NCBI GenBank assembly: GCA_902800305.1
Contig: CADCDP010000006.1
Location: 1-64,000 of the forward strand
DNA from: an uncultured Bacteroidales bacterium
GTDB lineage: Bacteria; Bacteroidota; Bacteroidia; Bacteroidales; Bacteroidaceae
Direction of reading: 5' to 3'
Length of the DNA: 64,000 nt
Both the position numbers and the translations under genes were made by a program. Under the pieces are notes generated by a model. That model was not told where the DNA came from. It saw only the letters and a program-made list of their open reading frames with translations, and did not search any database. How positions within the stretch are numbered: position 1 is the first letter of the stretch; each line of letters begins with the position of its first letter. Shown here piece by piece: positions 17,142 to 26,150 of this stretch.

Positions 17142-19016
17142 ATGAATACTCAACTCTATAAATGGTTAACAGGTTCTGCATTGACAGCTTCGCTGATGGT
17201 TGGCTTCACAGCCTGCTCTGACGACCATTTCGACATCACGTCGGAGGCAGCAGGTAAACAAACCATTTGGCAGAATATTCAGGCCAACAGTAGCCAACTG
17301 AGCGAATATGCTGACATTCTGCAGAGCGTCTATTACTCTCCTACGGAGGGAAAGACCACCCCTGAGACTTACGCCAATCTACTGGATGGCGACCAGACTT
17401 TCACGGTTTGGGCACCTGTGAACGGTTCGTTCCGCTACAGCTACTATAAGGGGCTGCTACAAACGGGTGTCCGCGACAGCATCTATAAGGTGGAGAAAGA
17501 ACTGATTCGTAACAATATGACCCGTTACAGTCACGTGGTGAATGGCTCTGACTCTGTGAAGCTCGACCTCTTCAACAGTAAGGCGGCGTGGCTGAACAAT
17601 GAGGCGCAGACCATCAAGGGCGTGACCATCACGACGCCTAACATCGGTGCAAAGAACGGTGTGCTGCACATCACGAAGGCTCCGATGGCGTATCAGCCTA
17701 ACCTCTACGAATACTTGGCTTCGCGACAAGACCTCGACTCTATCAACGCGTTCATCAAAAGCTTCCAAACCATCGAGTTCAACGAGGCCGCTTCCACACA
17801 AGGCCCTACCATCGACGGTGAAATCACGTGGGTGGATTCCATCACCTACGTGGCCAACGACTACACGTCGCTGTTTATGGAGGCGTTCCTCGAACGGGAG
17901 GACTCTAACTACGTGATGATTCTGCCGACGAACGAGACGTGGAAGAACACCCTGGAGAGGACGAAGAAGTACTTCAAGTTTAAGGCTTCGTATAAGCAGG
18001 ACATCAATACGCAGACGGAGGCTGGAGCTGACACGGTCATCGCTGGCGTGGAAACGGTCTTCACGCCTGCTGAACTGGACTCGCTGACGAATCTCTATTC
18101 GAAGAACGCCATCTGCCAACACTTGGCTTTCAATGCGAACTGGCAGTACGAACAGATTCCTGTCACGTCCATTGCCGACATCCGTGCCGCTGATGCCCGC
18201 AAGGACTCGCTCCGTTCGACGGCTGACATGAAATTCAAGAAGACGGGTACGCTGAACGGGACGAACAAGGTGAATGCCGTGGAGGTGAAGGATTTCGCCG
18301 CCCTGTTTGGCAATGCTGACCCTGTGGAGGTGAGCAATGGCTACGCATACGTGGTGGATGAGTTCGCCTATCCCTCGACGGTGTATGCGCCGAACAGGGA
18401 TTTGGACAGCTATGTGGTGTATGAATCTTGCGACAACCAGTGCGCCCCCTACCACAACACGTGGACGTGGGAGAGTCATGTGACGATGACGGACACGGTA
18501 ACGGGTGAAGTGATTGCGGAGCGTGACAGCACTTACCGTTACGACTATCTGGTGATGGCGAACAAGACTTCCACCTCCCATCCTGGGGCGTTCTTCCAGC
18601 TGCCTAATGTGCTGTCGTGCAAGTACGACATCTACGTGGTGATTGGCTACAACACCGACTACCAGATGCAGAACAAGTTCCGTGCCTACATCTCTTACGA
18701 CACGGAGGACAGGCGCGTCGCTAACGAGGCTCTGAAGAATCCGAATGAGGATGCCGTGGATGCCAAGGATGCCAGCCTCTATGAGGGTAACTACTTCGTG
18801 AACAGGAAGCCGACCATCAATGACGACCTGACGGTCAATTACACCGACACCATCTGCATTGCGAAAGACTTTGAGTTCCCCGTGTCCTATTACGGTCTCT
18901 CTAAAACCGCCTACCCAGTCCTGCAGTTGAAGAGCAATTTCACTTCGTCGGAGAGAAACCTCTATTCACGCGAAATCTGGGTGAATGCAATCATCTTGAA
19001 GGCGAAAGAACAATAA
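17142..19016 (+). CDS. Fasciclin (FAS1) domain surface lipoprotein
   Basis: 624 residues. The lipobox GFTAC (Cys25) is followed by SDDHFD, a strong acidic export signal. FAS1-like unit 1 (about 55-185) has FTVWAPVNGSFRY and ends GVLHITKAPM. Unit 2 (about 198-410) has YVMILPTNETW and ends GYAYVVDEF. The C-terminal part (about 480-620, VLSCKYDIYVVIGYNTD then ISYDTEDRR) again looks like a beta-sandwich and resembles the end of the previous protein, which suggests the two arose by duplication. SusC begins 28 bases downstream. Confidence 0.82.
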   Translation: MNTQLYKWLTGSALTASLMVGFTACSDDHFDITSEAAGKQTIWQNIQANSSQLSEYADILQSVYYSPTEGKTTPETYANLLDGDQTFTVWAPVNGSFRYSYYKGLLQTGVRDSIYKVEKELIRNNMTRYSHVVNGSDSVKLDLFNSKAAWLNNEAQTIKGVTITTPNIGAKNGVLHITKAPMAYQPNLYEYLASRQDLDSINAFIKSFQTIEFNEAASTQGPTIDGEITWVDSITYVANDYTSLFMEAFLEREDSNYVMILPTNETWKNTLERTKKYFKFKASYKQDINTQTEAGADTVIAGVETVFTPAELDSLTNLYSKNAICQHLAFNANWQYEQIPVTSIADIRAADARKDSLRSTADMKFKKTGTLNGTNKVNAVEVKDFAALFGNADPVEVSNGYAYVVDEFAYPSTVYAPNRDLDSYVVYESCDNQCAPYHNTWTWESHVTMTDTVTGEVIAERDSTYRYDYLVMANKTSTSHPGAFFQLPNVLSCKYDIYVVIGYNTDYQMQNKFRAYISYDTEDRRVANEALKNPNEDAVDAKDASLYEGNYFVNRKPTINDDLTVNYTDTICIAKDFEFPVSYYGLSKTAYPVLQLKSNFTSSERNLYSREIWVNAIILKAKEQ

Positions 19017-19044
19017 ATGTTAAATGTCAAATGTTGAATGTAAC

Positions 19045-22000
19045 ATGAAAAATCAGAATATTCACACAGGCTTCTTTCGCCTCGGTATGGGTCTCTTGAT
19101 GCTGTCGGGAGCGACTACCCTCTTTGCGCAAGAAGCAGAAGATGCACCGGCTAAGCCTACGAGAGTGAAGGTTGAGCAAGCTCCACAGTACGAGATGAAG
19201 GAGGTGAGTGGCTACGTCTATGATGCTGCCACCAAGACTCCGCTCGACGGTGCGAAGGTGCAGGCCTACGGCCACAACCGCTATTCGGTGATGACTGGCG
19301 AGGATGGCAAATTTACCCTCAAAGTGCCCGTTTTCGTCCATTCACTCTATGTCACAGTGCCTGAATACAACGACGTGCAAGTGAGTTTCGAGGGTTCGAC
19401 GGCTCCTAATGTCGGTCTGTACAGCAGCAAGTTCAATTCGGTGTATGCCGCCACCACGGGCATCACAGCCGTTGGCAAGGCCGAAATAGACAACACGTCG
19501 GCCATCACCATCGACGAAGAGATAGAAGGCCGACTGGCTGGCGAACTTCACACCATCAACCGTACAGGTATGCGTGGACAGGGTGTGGCGATGTTCATCC
19601 GTGGTCTCAACTCGCTCAACATCAATGCCCAGCCACTCATCATTCTGGATGGCATGATGATGGATTCGCAGCTCGACCGCACCAGCATCCACGATGGTTT
19701 CTTCAACAACGTCCTCGCTGGTATCGACCCCGAAGATGTGGAATCGGTGGAAGTGTTGAAAAACGCTACCGCGCTCTACGGTGCCAGAGGTGGCAATGGT
19801 GTGGTCATCATCAACACGAAGCGTGGTCGTTCGATGGCAACGAAAATCAACGTGAACATCAATGCAGGATTTGAATTAGCTCCCTCCACCATCAGCATGA
19901 TGAATGCCAGCCAATACCGCACCTACGTCAGCGACCTGATTGGTACGACGGAATACGGAATCAAACACGCTACGGCCAGCACGTCCATCCCGTTCCTCAA
20001 CAACGACCCGACGTACTACTGGTACCCCATGTACCACAACGAGACAGACTGGTCGGACGGACTCTATCGGACAGCTGCCACCCAGAACTACAAAATCAAT
20101 GTGCAGGGTGGTGACGATGTGGCGATGTATAACCTGTCGTTAGGCTATGCCAACTCGCAGTCAACAGCGAAAGAGAATGGTTTCGACCGATTGAACATCC
20201 GTTTCAACACCGACATCCATCTCATCAAGAATCTCTCCACCCAGCTTGACCTCGCCTACTCGAAGTTCTCGAACAACTTGCGCGACAACGGATGGGCAGA
20301 GTCGTATGCTGCCAGCACCATTTCCTCGCCGAATGTGCTGGGACTGATTCTGTCGCCCTTCCTGTCGAAGTACGGTTACTACACAGGTGATGACGGCCAG
20401 CTGCACCTCTCGTCGGTGTATGCAGGAAAGTATGTAGATGATGACAACTATCCGTTCGACTTTGCGTCGGCATACGGCACGAATGCTGCTTTGGCCAACC
20501 CCTACTGGATTCTTCAGAACGGTGACGGCGACAACAAGAACCGTCAGGAGGTGACGCAGTTCAACCTCAACATCATGCCGAAATGGGAAATCAATAAGCA
20601 TCTGAACTTGACCAACCGCTTTGCCTATCAGCTGAACCGCTCGAACGAGAAGTACTTCCTGCCGATGGCGGGTAGCCCTATCTACAACTACGAGGGCTAT
20701 GGCGATGTCAACTCGGTGGTGAAGTCGCTGTTCTCGAAGGAAACGTCCATCTATGAGGATTTCCGCATCAATTGGGCAGCCAACTACGGACAGCACGACG
20801 TGATGGCGTTCGGTGGGGTGCGCTTCACCAGCAACAGCTTCTCCGATTCCCACATGCAGTCGTACGACCCAGGTAGCGACAAGATGCCTGACCAGAAGAA
20901 CTCCAACAAGTTCCGTTCGGCACATGGTGTGCAAGACTCTTGGAACAACCTCGCCTACTACCTCCACGCACGTTATGCGCTGAAAAACACTTACTTCGTG
21001 GAAGGAACACTTTCAGCTGAGACTTCCTCACGCTTTGGTCACAAAACCGAAGAAGGTGTGAAGCTCTTTGGCGTGAAATGGGGCTTCTTCCCCAGCATCC
21101 AAGCAGGTTGGGTCATCACGAATGAAACTTGGATGCCGAAAACGATAGGTATCAACTATCTGAAACTCACGGCAGGTTACGACGAGTCGGGTAACGATAA
21201 CATCGACTATTCCGCAGCACGTACCTACTTCAAGTCTTACACCTTCCTGAAGACCGCCACTGCGCTACAGTTGGCCAACATCGAGAACCCTGCCATCCAA
21301 TGGGAAACGACACGTCGCTGGAACATCGGGCTGAATGGTTCGTTCCTCAACAACCGCTTACAGGCTGGTGCCGACTTCTACATCTCCAATACGGACAACC
21401 TGGTCACCTACAAGACCATCAACTACATGTCGGGTCTTGCCAGCTATCTGTGCAATGGAGGTTCGTTGCGCAACACAGGTGTGGATGTGAGATTCAATGC
21501 TATCTTAGTGAATACGAAGGACTTCAAGTGGCAATTAGGGGCAAGCCTCGGTCACTACAAGAACAAGCTGACTTCGCTGCCAGAGGGCAACTACACCCAG
21601 AAGATTTATGGGGCAGAGATTCTCACCGCTGTGGGTAAACCTGCAGGTTTGTTCTACGGTTATAAGACCGCTGGTGTCTTCTCATCCGATGCCGAAGCTT
21701 CATCGGCCACAACAGCTACAGCCGATGGCTATCTGAAGTATCCTACAGGCATCACAAAGACTCCTTACCGCAACTTCTTGGCTGGTGATATCCACTTCGT
21801 TGACCAAGACGGCAACGGCATCATCAACGAGGACGACAAGACCACCATCGGCGACCCCAATCCCGACATCTATGGTTCCATCTACACCAACCTCTCTTAT
21901 AAGAAGTGGAGTCTTGACATCAACTTCAAGTACTCGGTTGGAAACGACATCTACAATTACCAGCGCAGTCAGCTGGAGTCACTCAACACCTTCTACAACC

Positions 22001-22359
22001 AGACGGCTGCAGCACTCAACCGCTGGACATACGAAGGCGACCATGCAGCACTGCCACACATCATGTCGAAAGAGTCTGACTACTGGGTGGATAACGAACG
22101 CTTCTCCGACCGTTGGATAGAAGATGGTTCCTTCCTGAAACTCAAGAAGGTGCGCCTCTCCTACGAACTGCCCATCAATGCCTCATGGATTCAGGGACTG
22201 ACCATCTGGGCAGAAGGCAACAACCTCGTCACCCTCAGTAAATATACAGGCAAAGACCCCGAATTCTCTTGTGGCAACGGTGTCCTCTATCAGGGTATCG
22301 ATGCAGGTCTGCTCCCCAGCAACCGCTCCTTCAACCTTGGTGTTAAAATCAACTTGTAA
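19045..22359 (+). CDS. Second SusC-type TonB-dependent outer membrane transporter
   Basis: 1104 residues from ATG 19045. The start at 19024 would add SNVECN, which falls within the repeat tract and would spoil the signal peptide. The signal peptide (MKNQNIHTGFFRLGMGLLML, ending LFA) is followed by a linker, a carboxypeptidase-regulatory-like domain (about 55-125, SGYVYDAATKTPLDGAKV), the plug (AGELHTINRTGMRGQGV; VEVLKNATALYGARGGNGVV) and a barrel. The protein ends SFNLGVKINL. It is clearly diverged from the SusC at 9519, so this is an old paralogue and not a recent copy. It pairs with the SusD that starts 12 bases downstream. Confidence 0.92.
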   Translation: MKNQNIHTGFFRLGMGLLMLSGATTLFAQEAEDAPAKPTRVKVEQAPQYEMKEVSGYVYDAATKTPLDGAKVQAYGHNRYSVMTGEDGKFTLKVPVFVHSLYVTVPEYNDVQVSFEGSTAPNVGLYSSKFNSVYAATTGITAVGKAEIDNTSAITIDEEIEGRLAGELHTINRTGMRGQGVAMFIRGLNSLNINAQPLIILDGMMMDSQLDRTSIHDGFFNNVLAGIDPEDVESVEVLKNATALYGARGGNGVVIINTKRGRSMATKINVNINAGFELAPSTISMMNASQYRTYVSDLIGTTEYGIKHATASTSIPFLNNDPTYYWYPMYHNETDWSDGLYRTAATQNYKINVQGGDDVAMYNLSLGYANSQSTAKENGFDRLNIRFNTDIHLIKNLSTQLDLAYSKFSNNLRDNGWAESYAASTISSPNVLGLILSPFLSKYGYYTGDDGQLHLSSVYAGKYVDDDNYPFDFASAYGTNAALANPYWILQNGDGDNKNRQEVTQFNLNIMPKWEINKHLNLTNRFAYQLNRSNEKYFLPMAGSPIYNYEGYGDVNSVVKSLFSKETSIYEDFRINWAANYGQHDVMAFGGVRFTSNSFSDSHMQSYDPGSDKMPDQKNSNKFRSAHGVQDSWNNLAYYLHARYALKNTYFVEGTLSAETSSRFGHKTEEGVKLFGVKWGFFPSIQAGWVITNETWMPKTIGINYLKLTAGYDESGNDNIDYSAARTYFKSYTFLKTATALQLANIENPAIQWETTRRWNIGLNGSFLNNRLQAGADFYISNTDNLVTYKTINYMSGLASYLCNGGSLRNTGVDVRFNAILVNTKDFKWQLGASLGHYKNKLTSLPEGNYTQKIYGAEILTAVGKPAGLFYGYKTAGVFSSDAEASSATTATADGYLKYPTGITKTPYRNFLAGDIHFVDQDGNGIINEDDKTTIGDPNPDIYGSIYTNLSYKKWSLDINFKYSVGNDIYNYQRSQLESLNTFYNQTAAALNRWTYEGDHAALPHIMSKESDYWVDNERFSDRWIEDGSFLKLKKVRLSYELPINASWIQGLTIWAEGNNLVTLSKYTGKDPEFSCGNGVLYQGIDAGLLPSNRSFNLGVKINL

Positions 22360-22371
22360 TACGAAACAATC

Positions 22372-24525
22372 ATGAAGAATATTGTTAAAAATATAGCTAT
22401 CGCATCCGTGGTTGCCACAGGTCTTTTGGCAACCTCCTGTGAAGACATGATGACCGTTGACACTGGCGACAAGGCATACGTCAATGCACAAGACACGCTC
22501 TACTCCTACCTCGGCATCATGCGAGCCATGCAGGATGTGGCAGAGCGTCAGGTCATCCTCGGCGAAATTCGTGGCGACTTGGTTGTATCGACCGACTACA
22601 CCACCGACACGCTCTATGCCATTTCCAACTTCGACAATCCACAAGACCAGTCGTGCTCCATGTTGCAGGTCAGCGACTACTATAACGTCATCAACAACTG
22701 CAACTTCTACATCCACAATGCCGACACTTCTGCGGTGAAGTCGAACATCAAGTACATGGTGCCCGAATATGCTCAGGTGAAAGCCATCCGTGCTTGGGCT
22801 TACCTCCAGCTCGTCAAGAACTACAAAGAGGTGCCCTTCATCACAAAGCCCATCAGCAACCTCGGCATCATCGAAAACTTTGACTATGCCAACAATCTGG
22901 TCAACAAAGACAACCTTGTCGATAAGCTCATTGAAGACGGCCTGCTCGACTTTGTGGACACTCAATACCCACAATACGGTTCGGCATCCGATGTCATCGG
23001 CAAGTGGAACAACGGCTACACCGACATCGAGGCTCGCCTCATGTTCGTGCCCATTCGCATCGTGCTCGGCGACCTCTATCTCCTGCGTGGTGCCTCCACC
23101 AGCGACTACGAGAAAGCTGCACGGTACTACTATGAATACCTGAAGAATCAAGACACGCCGATGGGTACGCAATACTGTGTAGCAGCTACCTCCGTGCGCA
23201 GCGGTTCCAACAACTATGGAGCCTTCAAGGGATGGGGTACATGGGCACAGACATACTCAGCCAGCAGCAATGAAGACATCATTTCGCTGATTCCAGGTTC
23301 AGCCAATGCAGGATTGGGTAAGATGCTCACTCGTGTGGCCGACATCTTTGGCTACACACCATCCTCTTCGCAATCGTCGGCAAACAGTACTGAGACTCAG
23401 GACGATGGTACCAGCAAGAATAAGACCGATGCCAACGGTAATGAAATTTACGAGTCTTCAGGTGCTATTACCGTCACTCGCAACTACCGTCGCCAGTATG
23501 GGCCATCTAACGCCTATCAGGATGTCGTGAACAAGCAGACCTACGTTTACTACCCAGGTACGCTGTCCAACAACATGATACCTTCTTACATCCAGAACTG
23601 CGATGCGCGTTTAGGCAAATCCATCGAAGACCTCAGCTACGAAGGTGACCCCTACCCTCTTTGCAGTAAAGCAGCACGAGGTAACTCTTTCTTCTACACG
23701 ATTCCAACCTACCGCAAGTCACTCATCTGGCTCCGTTTAGCCGAAGCCATCAACCGTGCCGGCTATCCAGAGTTTGCGTTTGCCATCCTCAAAGATGGTA
23801 TCAACCAATACACCCTGCCAGAAGTGGTGGATGATTATTACACTCAGAACCGTCTTGACGAAAATGGAGATTCCATTCCTATCTGGAATCGCGACTCCAC
23901 CCAGATTCGCGGTTACGAACAAGACACCATCCGTTTCAAGCGACTCGACTACGGCACATACGGAGCCATGTACTACGTGACTGACTCTACCCGCCTCAGC
24001 CAGTTCAACACCTTCCTCAATTTCAAGGATGAAATCTGGAATTCCACCTACGGCATTCACGCCAAAGGAACGGGTCTTCCACGCTATAGCAGCGTCGGTG
24101 GTAATTCCGCTACATCCACTCTCTGGACTTCTTCCGACGAAGGTGCTGTGCCCACCAGCATTGGCGGCTATCGTGATAGCGTTTACTACGACTACTCCAA
24201 GCAGCTCCTCGCACAAGGTGTGACACTCGGCGTCTCTCCACAGAGCGACATCATCAATGCCATCGAGAACCTCATCGTTGACGAATTGGCTTTGGAGACC
24301 GCTTTCGAGGGCAACCGCTTCACCGACCTTGTCCGTATCGCTGAACACAAGACCGCCTCAGGCTACGATGGTACCGAATGGCTCGCCCAGAAGATAGCCA
24401 ATCGTGGCACCAAGGCTGCCATCAGCACCGCCGCAGGAGTCGATGGTTACGATGCCAGCATCTACGCCAAACTAAAGAACACCGCCAACTGGTACTTCGC
24501 ACTACCAGTATGGAACACGAAATGA
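22372..24525 (+). CDS. Second SusD/RagB-type surface lipoprotein
   Basis: 717 residues, longer than most SusD proteins. The lipobox LLATSC (Cys23) is followed by EDMM. The helical core has YAQVKAIRAWAYLQLVKNYK and EVPFITKPI. The C-terminal SusD region contains IENLIVDELALETAFEGNR then FTDLVRIAEH. An inserted Ser/Asn-rich stretch (SSSQSSANSTETQDDGTSKN, about 345-370) may be a surface loop. It is the last gene of the fasciclin-SusCD operon, with the terminator 90 bases downstream. Confidence 0.92.
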   Translation: MKNIVKNIAIASVVATGLLATSCEDMMTVDTGDKAYVNAQDTLYSYLGIMRAMQDVAERQVILGEIRGDLVVSTDYTTDTLYAISNFDNPQDQSCSMLQVSDYYNVINNCNFYIHNADTSAVKSNIKYMVPEYAQVKAIRAWAYLQLVKNYKEVPFITKPISNLGIIENFDYANNLVNKDNLVDKLIEDGLLDFVDTQYPQYGSASDVIGKWNNGYTDIEARLMFVPIRIVLGDLYLLRGASTSDYEKAARYYYEYLKNQDTPMGTQYCVAATSVRSGSNNYGAFKGWGTWAQTYSASSNEDIISLIPGSANAGLGKMLTRVADIFGYTPSSSQSSANSTETQDDGTSKNKTDANGNEIYESSGAITVTRNYRRQYGPSNAYQDVVNKQTYVYYPGTLSNNMIPSYIQNCDARLGKSIEDLSYEGDPYPLCSKAARGNSFFYTIPTYRKSLIWLRLAEAINRAGYPEFAFAILKDGINQYTLPEVVDDYYTQNRLDENGDSIPIWNRDSTQIRGYEQDTIRFKRLDYGTYGAMYYVTDSTRLSQFNTFLNFKDEIWNSTYGIHAKGTGLPRYSSVGGNSATSTLWTSSDEGAVPTSIGGYRDSVYYDYSKQLLAQGVTLGVSPQSDIINAIENLIVDELALETAFEGNRFTDLVRIAEHKTASGYDGTEWLAQKIANRGTKAAISTAAGVDGYDASIYAKLKNTANWYFALPVWNTK

Positions 24526-24614
24526 TGTAAAATGTGAAATGTAAAATGTATCATTCAACTTCTGTTTGTCCTTTTTAACAACGGATTTCACGGATGATAC
24601 GGATTTTCTCAGAG

Positions 24615-24651
24615 AAACCTCCGAAAGCGTACCCCGCTTCGGAGGTTTTTT
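24615..24651 (+). terminator. Strong Rho-independent terminator of the SusCD operon
   Basis: AAACCTCCGAAAGCG pairs with the CGCTTCGGAGGTTT side through a short loop and runs into TTTTTT. Confidence 0.9.
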
Positions 24652-24947
24652 GTACCCCATCCTCCCCTCTTTGGAAGTTTCGTCATCACCCCAAACGCAC
24701 CCTCGTCTTCCAAGCACCCAAATTACCCCACGCCCTGCAAGCAAATTACGTTGTGCGGTGTGGGATAATTACGTGGGTGGGGTGGTCAATTATCCCTTTT
24801 TCATGCCCGAATCGGCAATCAAGTGTGCCTTTTAGCCACGAATCTCCTTCCATTTGAGGTCAAGATACCGAATTTCCGCACCGCTCATCCTCGCGCCAAG
24901 TGAGGGGAAAAGCATCGATATGAGGGTTTATACATGCCTTTCGAGGC
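24652..24947. other. Non-coding stretch with no recognised feature
   Basis: No convincing ORF on either strand. A loose inverted repeat (AATTACCCCAC ... GTGTGGGATAATT, about 24720-24772) is the only structure noticed. Confidence 0.4.
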
Positions 24948-25115
24948 CTAAAAGAGCAGCAATACTTGGAAAATAGCATCCTTCACATTGGCGAGAGCAC
25001 CGTCATAATCGTACTTGTGTAGAATTAAAGCAATCTGCAAAGCCTTGTCGAAGTCCACTTGCTACCCAGTCATAATCGTACTTGTGTAGAATTAAAGCAG
25101 TAATATACAGCTTCC
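24948..25115 (-). pseudogene. Decayed gene end, frameshifted by an internal partial duplication
   Basis: On the minus strand, 25061 down to a TAG at 24948-24950 encodes QVDFDKALQIALILHKYDYD, then GALANVKDAIFQVLLLF. This looks like a real helical C-terminus. The segment ALILHKYDYD occurs again just upstream (25069-25099) but one base out of frame, because a 31-bp piece is repeated 67 bases apart. No intact start exists. The parent family is unknown; the pattern hints at TPR-like helices. Confidence 0.4.
25002..25099. repeat. Two exact 31-bp direct repeats 67 bp apart
   Basis: The copies at 25002-25032 and 25069-25099 are identical (they start GTCATAATCGTACTTG). The 36-bp interval is unique. 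This resembles a one-spacer CRISPR in size, but the repeat is coding-like on the minus strand. Confidence 0.85.
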
Positions 25116-25127
25116 GCAGAGAGTCTT

Positions 25128-25196
25128 CGTCGTAGAGTCTCAAGGGGCAACGTCGTAGAGTCACAAGGGGCAACGACGTGGAGTCATCAGGGGCAA
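25128..25196. repeat. 23-bp tandem array, three copies
   Basis: Units start at 25128, 25151 and 25174; the core reads CGTCGTAGAGTC then AAGGGGCAA. Copies 1 and 2 differ at one base and copy 3 at about five. The array ends in GGCAACGTCGTTGCC, a perfect 7+1+7 palindrome (25190-25204). GC-rich against an AT-rich background. Confidence 0.85.
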
Positions 25197-25317
25197 CGTC
25201 GTTGCCTATAGGGAAAGTGTTGGCAAAATGGCTCATTCCTTTCTGAAATTTCTCTGACCGAAATAACACTGACTCCAAAAATCTTTGTCTAAATTTTGTT
25301 TTGTTTCTAATTTGTGT

Positions 25318-25326
25318 TACCTTTGC
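25318..25326 (+). promoter_or_regulatory. Promoter of the purine nucleoside phosphorylase gene
   Basis: TACCTTTGC (-7 box), with a TTTG at 25295-25298 about 19 bases upstream as the -33 element. This is one of the best Bacteroidetes-type promoters in the window. The A of the start codon lies 29 bases past the box. Confidence 0.75.
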
Positions 25327-25355
25327 AAATATTTTTATTAAAACTTTTGAAAGCT

Positions 25356-26072
25356 ATGGCAACACCACACATCTCTGCACCCGAAGGTGCTTTCGCTAAG
25401 ACGGTTCTCATGCCGGGCGACCCTCTCAGAGCTAAATTCATTGCAGAATCATTCCTCACGAACCCACAAGTAGTCACTTCTGTTCGCAATGTGCTGGGCT
25501 ATACTGGCATCTATAAAGGTGTACCTGTGTCCGTGATGGCCAGCGGAATGGGAATGCCCAGCATCGGTATCTATTCATGGGAATTGTTCAAGTTCTACGG
25601 TGTCGAGAACATCATCCGCATCGGTTCGGCTGGAAGTTACAAGGATTGGCTGAATGTGATGGACGTAACGCTGGCCGAAAGTGCCTACAGCGACTCTTCT
25701 TACGCGCTCATCCAAGGTGGTTGCCCCGACCATAACATCAAGCCTAATGCCGAACTGAATGCCATCATCCAGAAGAAGGCAGAGGAACTGGGCATCAAGT
25801 TGAAGATGAGCGTGGTACATTCAAGTGATGTGTTCTATGCAGACCCTTCACGAGGCACCTGGCAGGAACTGGCCGAACGCACGGGCACCGATTGTGTGGA
25901 AATGGAAAGTTTCGCCCTGTTCCACAATGCCAATATGCTGGGCAAACGTGCTGCCTGCCTCCTGACCATCAGCGACTCGTTTGTCAGCCACGTGGAACTG
26001 ACAGCTGAGCAGCGACAGAACTCGTTCACAGAAATGATGCGGCTGGCACTCGAAGCTGCAATCTCCCTGTAA
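25356..26072 (+). CDS. deoD: Purine nucleoside phosphorylase, DeoD type
   Basis: 238 residues from ATG 25356, the first Met after the promoter; an upstream in-frame ATG lies before the transcription start. It cleaves purine (deoxy)nucleosides with phosphate in the cytoplasm for purine salvage. Trimeric/hexameric DeoD features are visible: VLMPGDPLRAKFIAE (phosphate and nucleoside site), SGMGMPSIGIYSWEL, RIGSAGSYKD, the ribose-binding VEMESFALF and the base-binding SDSF with its Asp. The length fits the family. It is monocistronic or weakly linked to the next, unrelated secreted protein gene. Confidence 0.93.
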   Translation: MATPHISAPEGAFAKTVLMPGDPLRAKFIAESFLTNPQVVTSVRNVLGYTGIYKGVPVSVMASGMGMPSIGIYSWELFKFYGVENIIRIGSAGSYKDWLNVMDVTLAESAYSDSSYALIQGGCPDHNIKPNAELNAIIQKKAEELGIKLKMSVVHSSDVFYADPSRGTWQELAERTGTDCVEMESFALFHNANMLGKRAACLLTISDSFVSHVELTAEQRQNSFTEMMRLALEAAISL

Positions 26073-26150
26073 TATAAAGGGAAAAATGAAAAGTGAAAAA
26101 TTTGCTACCGCACTTAAATGAAAAGTATAAAAGGACAAAAAACGACTAAT

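Noticed and set aside
17457..18581. 374-codon minus-strand open frame
   Set aside because: Antisense to a clear fasciclin lipoprotein gene; no ribosome site and an Arg/His/Val-rich shadow composition.
6534..24525. Classical polysaccharide utilisation locus
   Set aside because: No hydrolase, lyase, hybrid two-component system or SusR-like regulator in the unit; the GH28 gene lies beyond a terminator and an unrelated gene.
25002..25099. Possible mini-CRISPR (31-bp repeats with one 36-bp spacer)
   Set aside because: Only two repeats, no cas genes nearby, and the repeat encodes a sensible peptide on the minus strand; better explained as duplication in a decayed gene.
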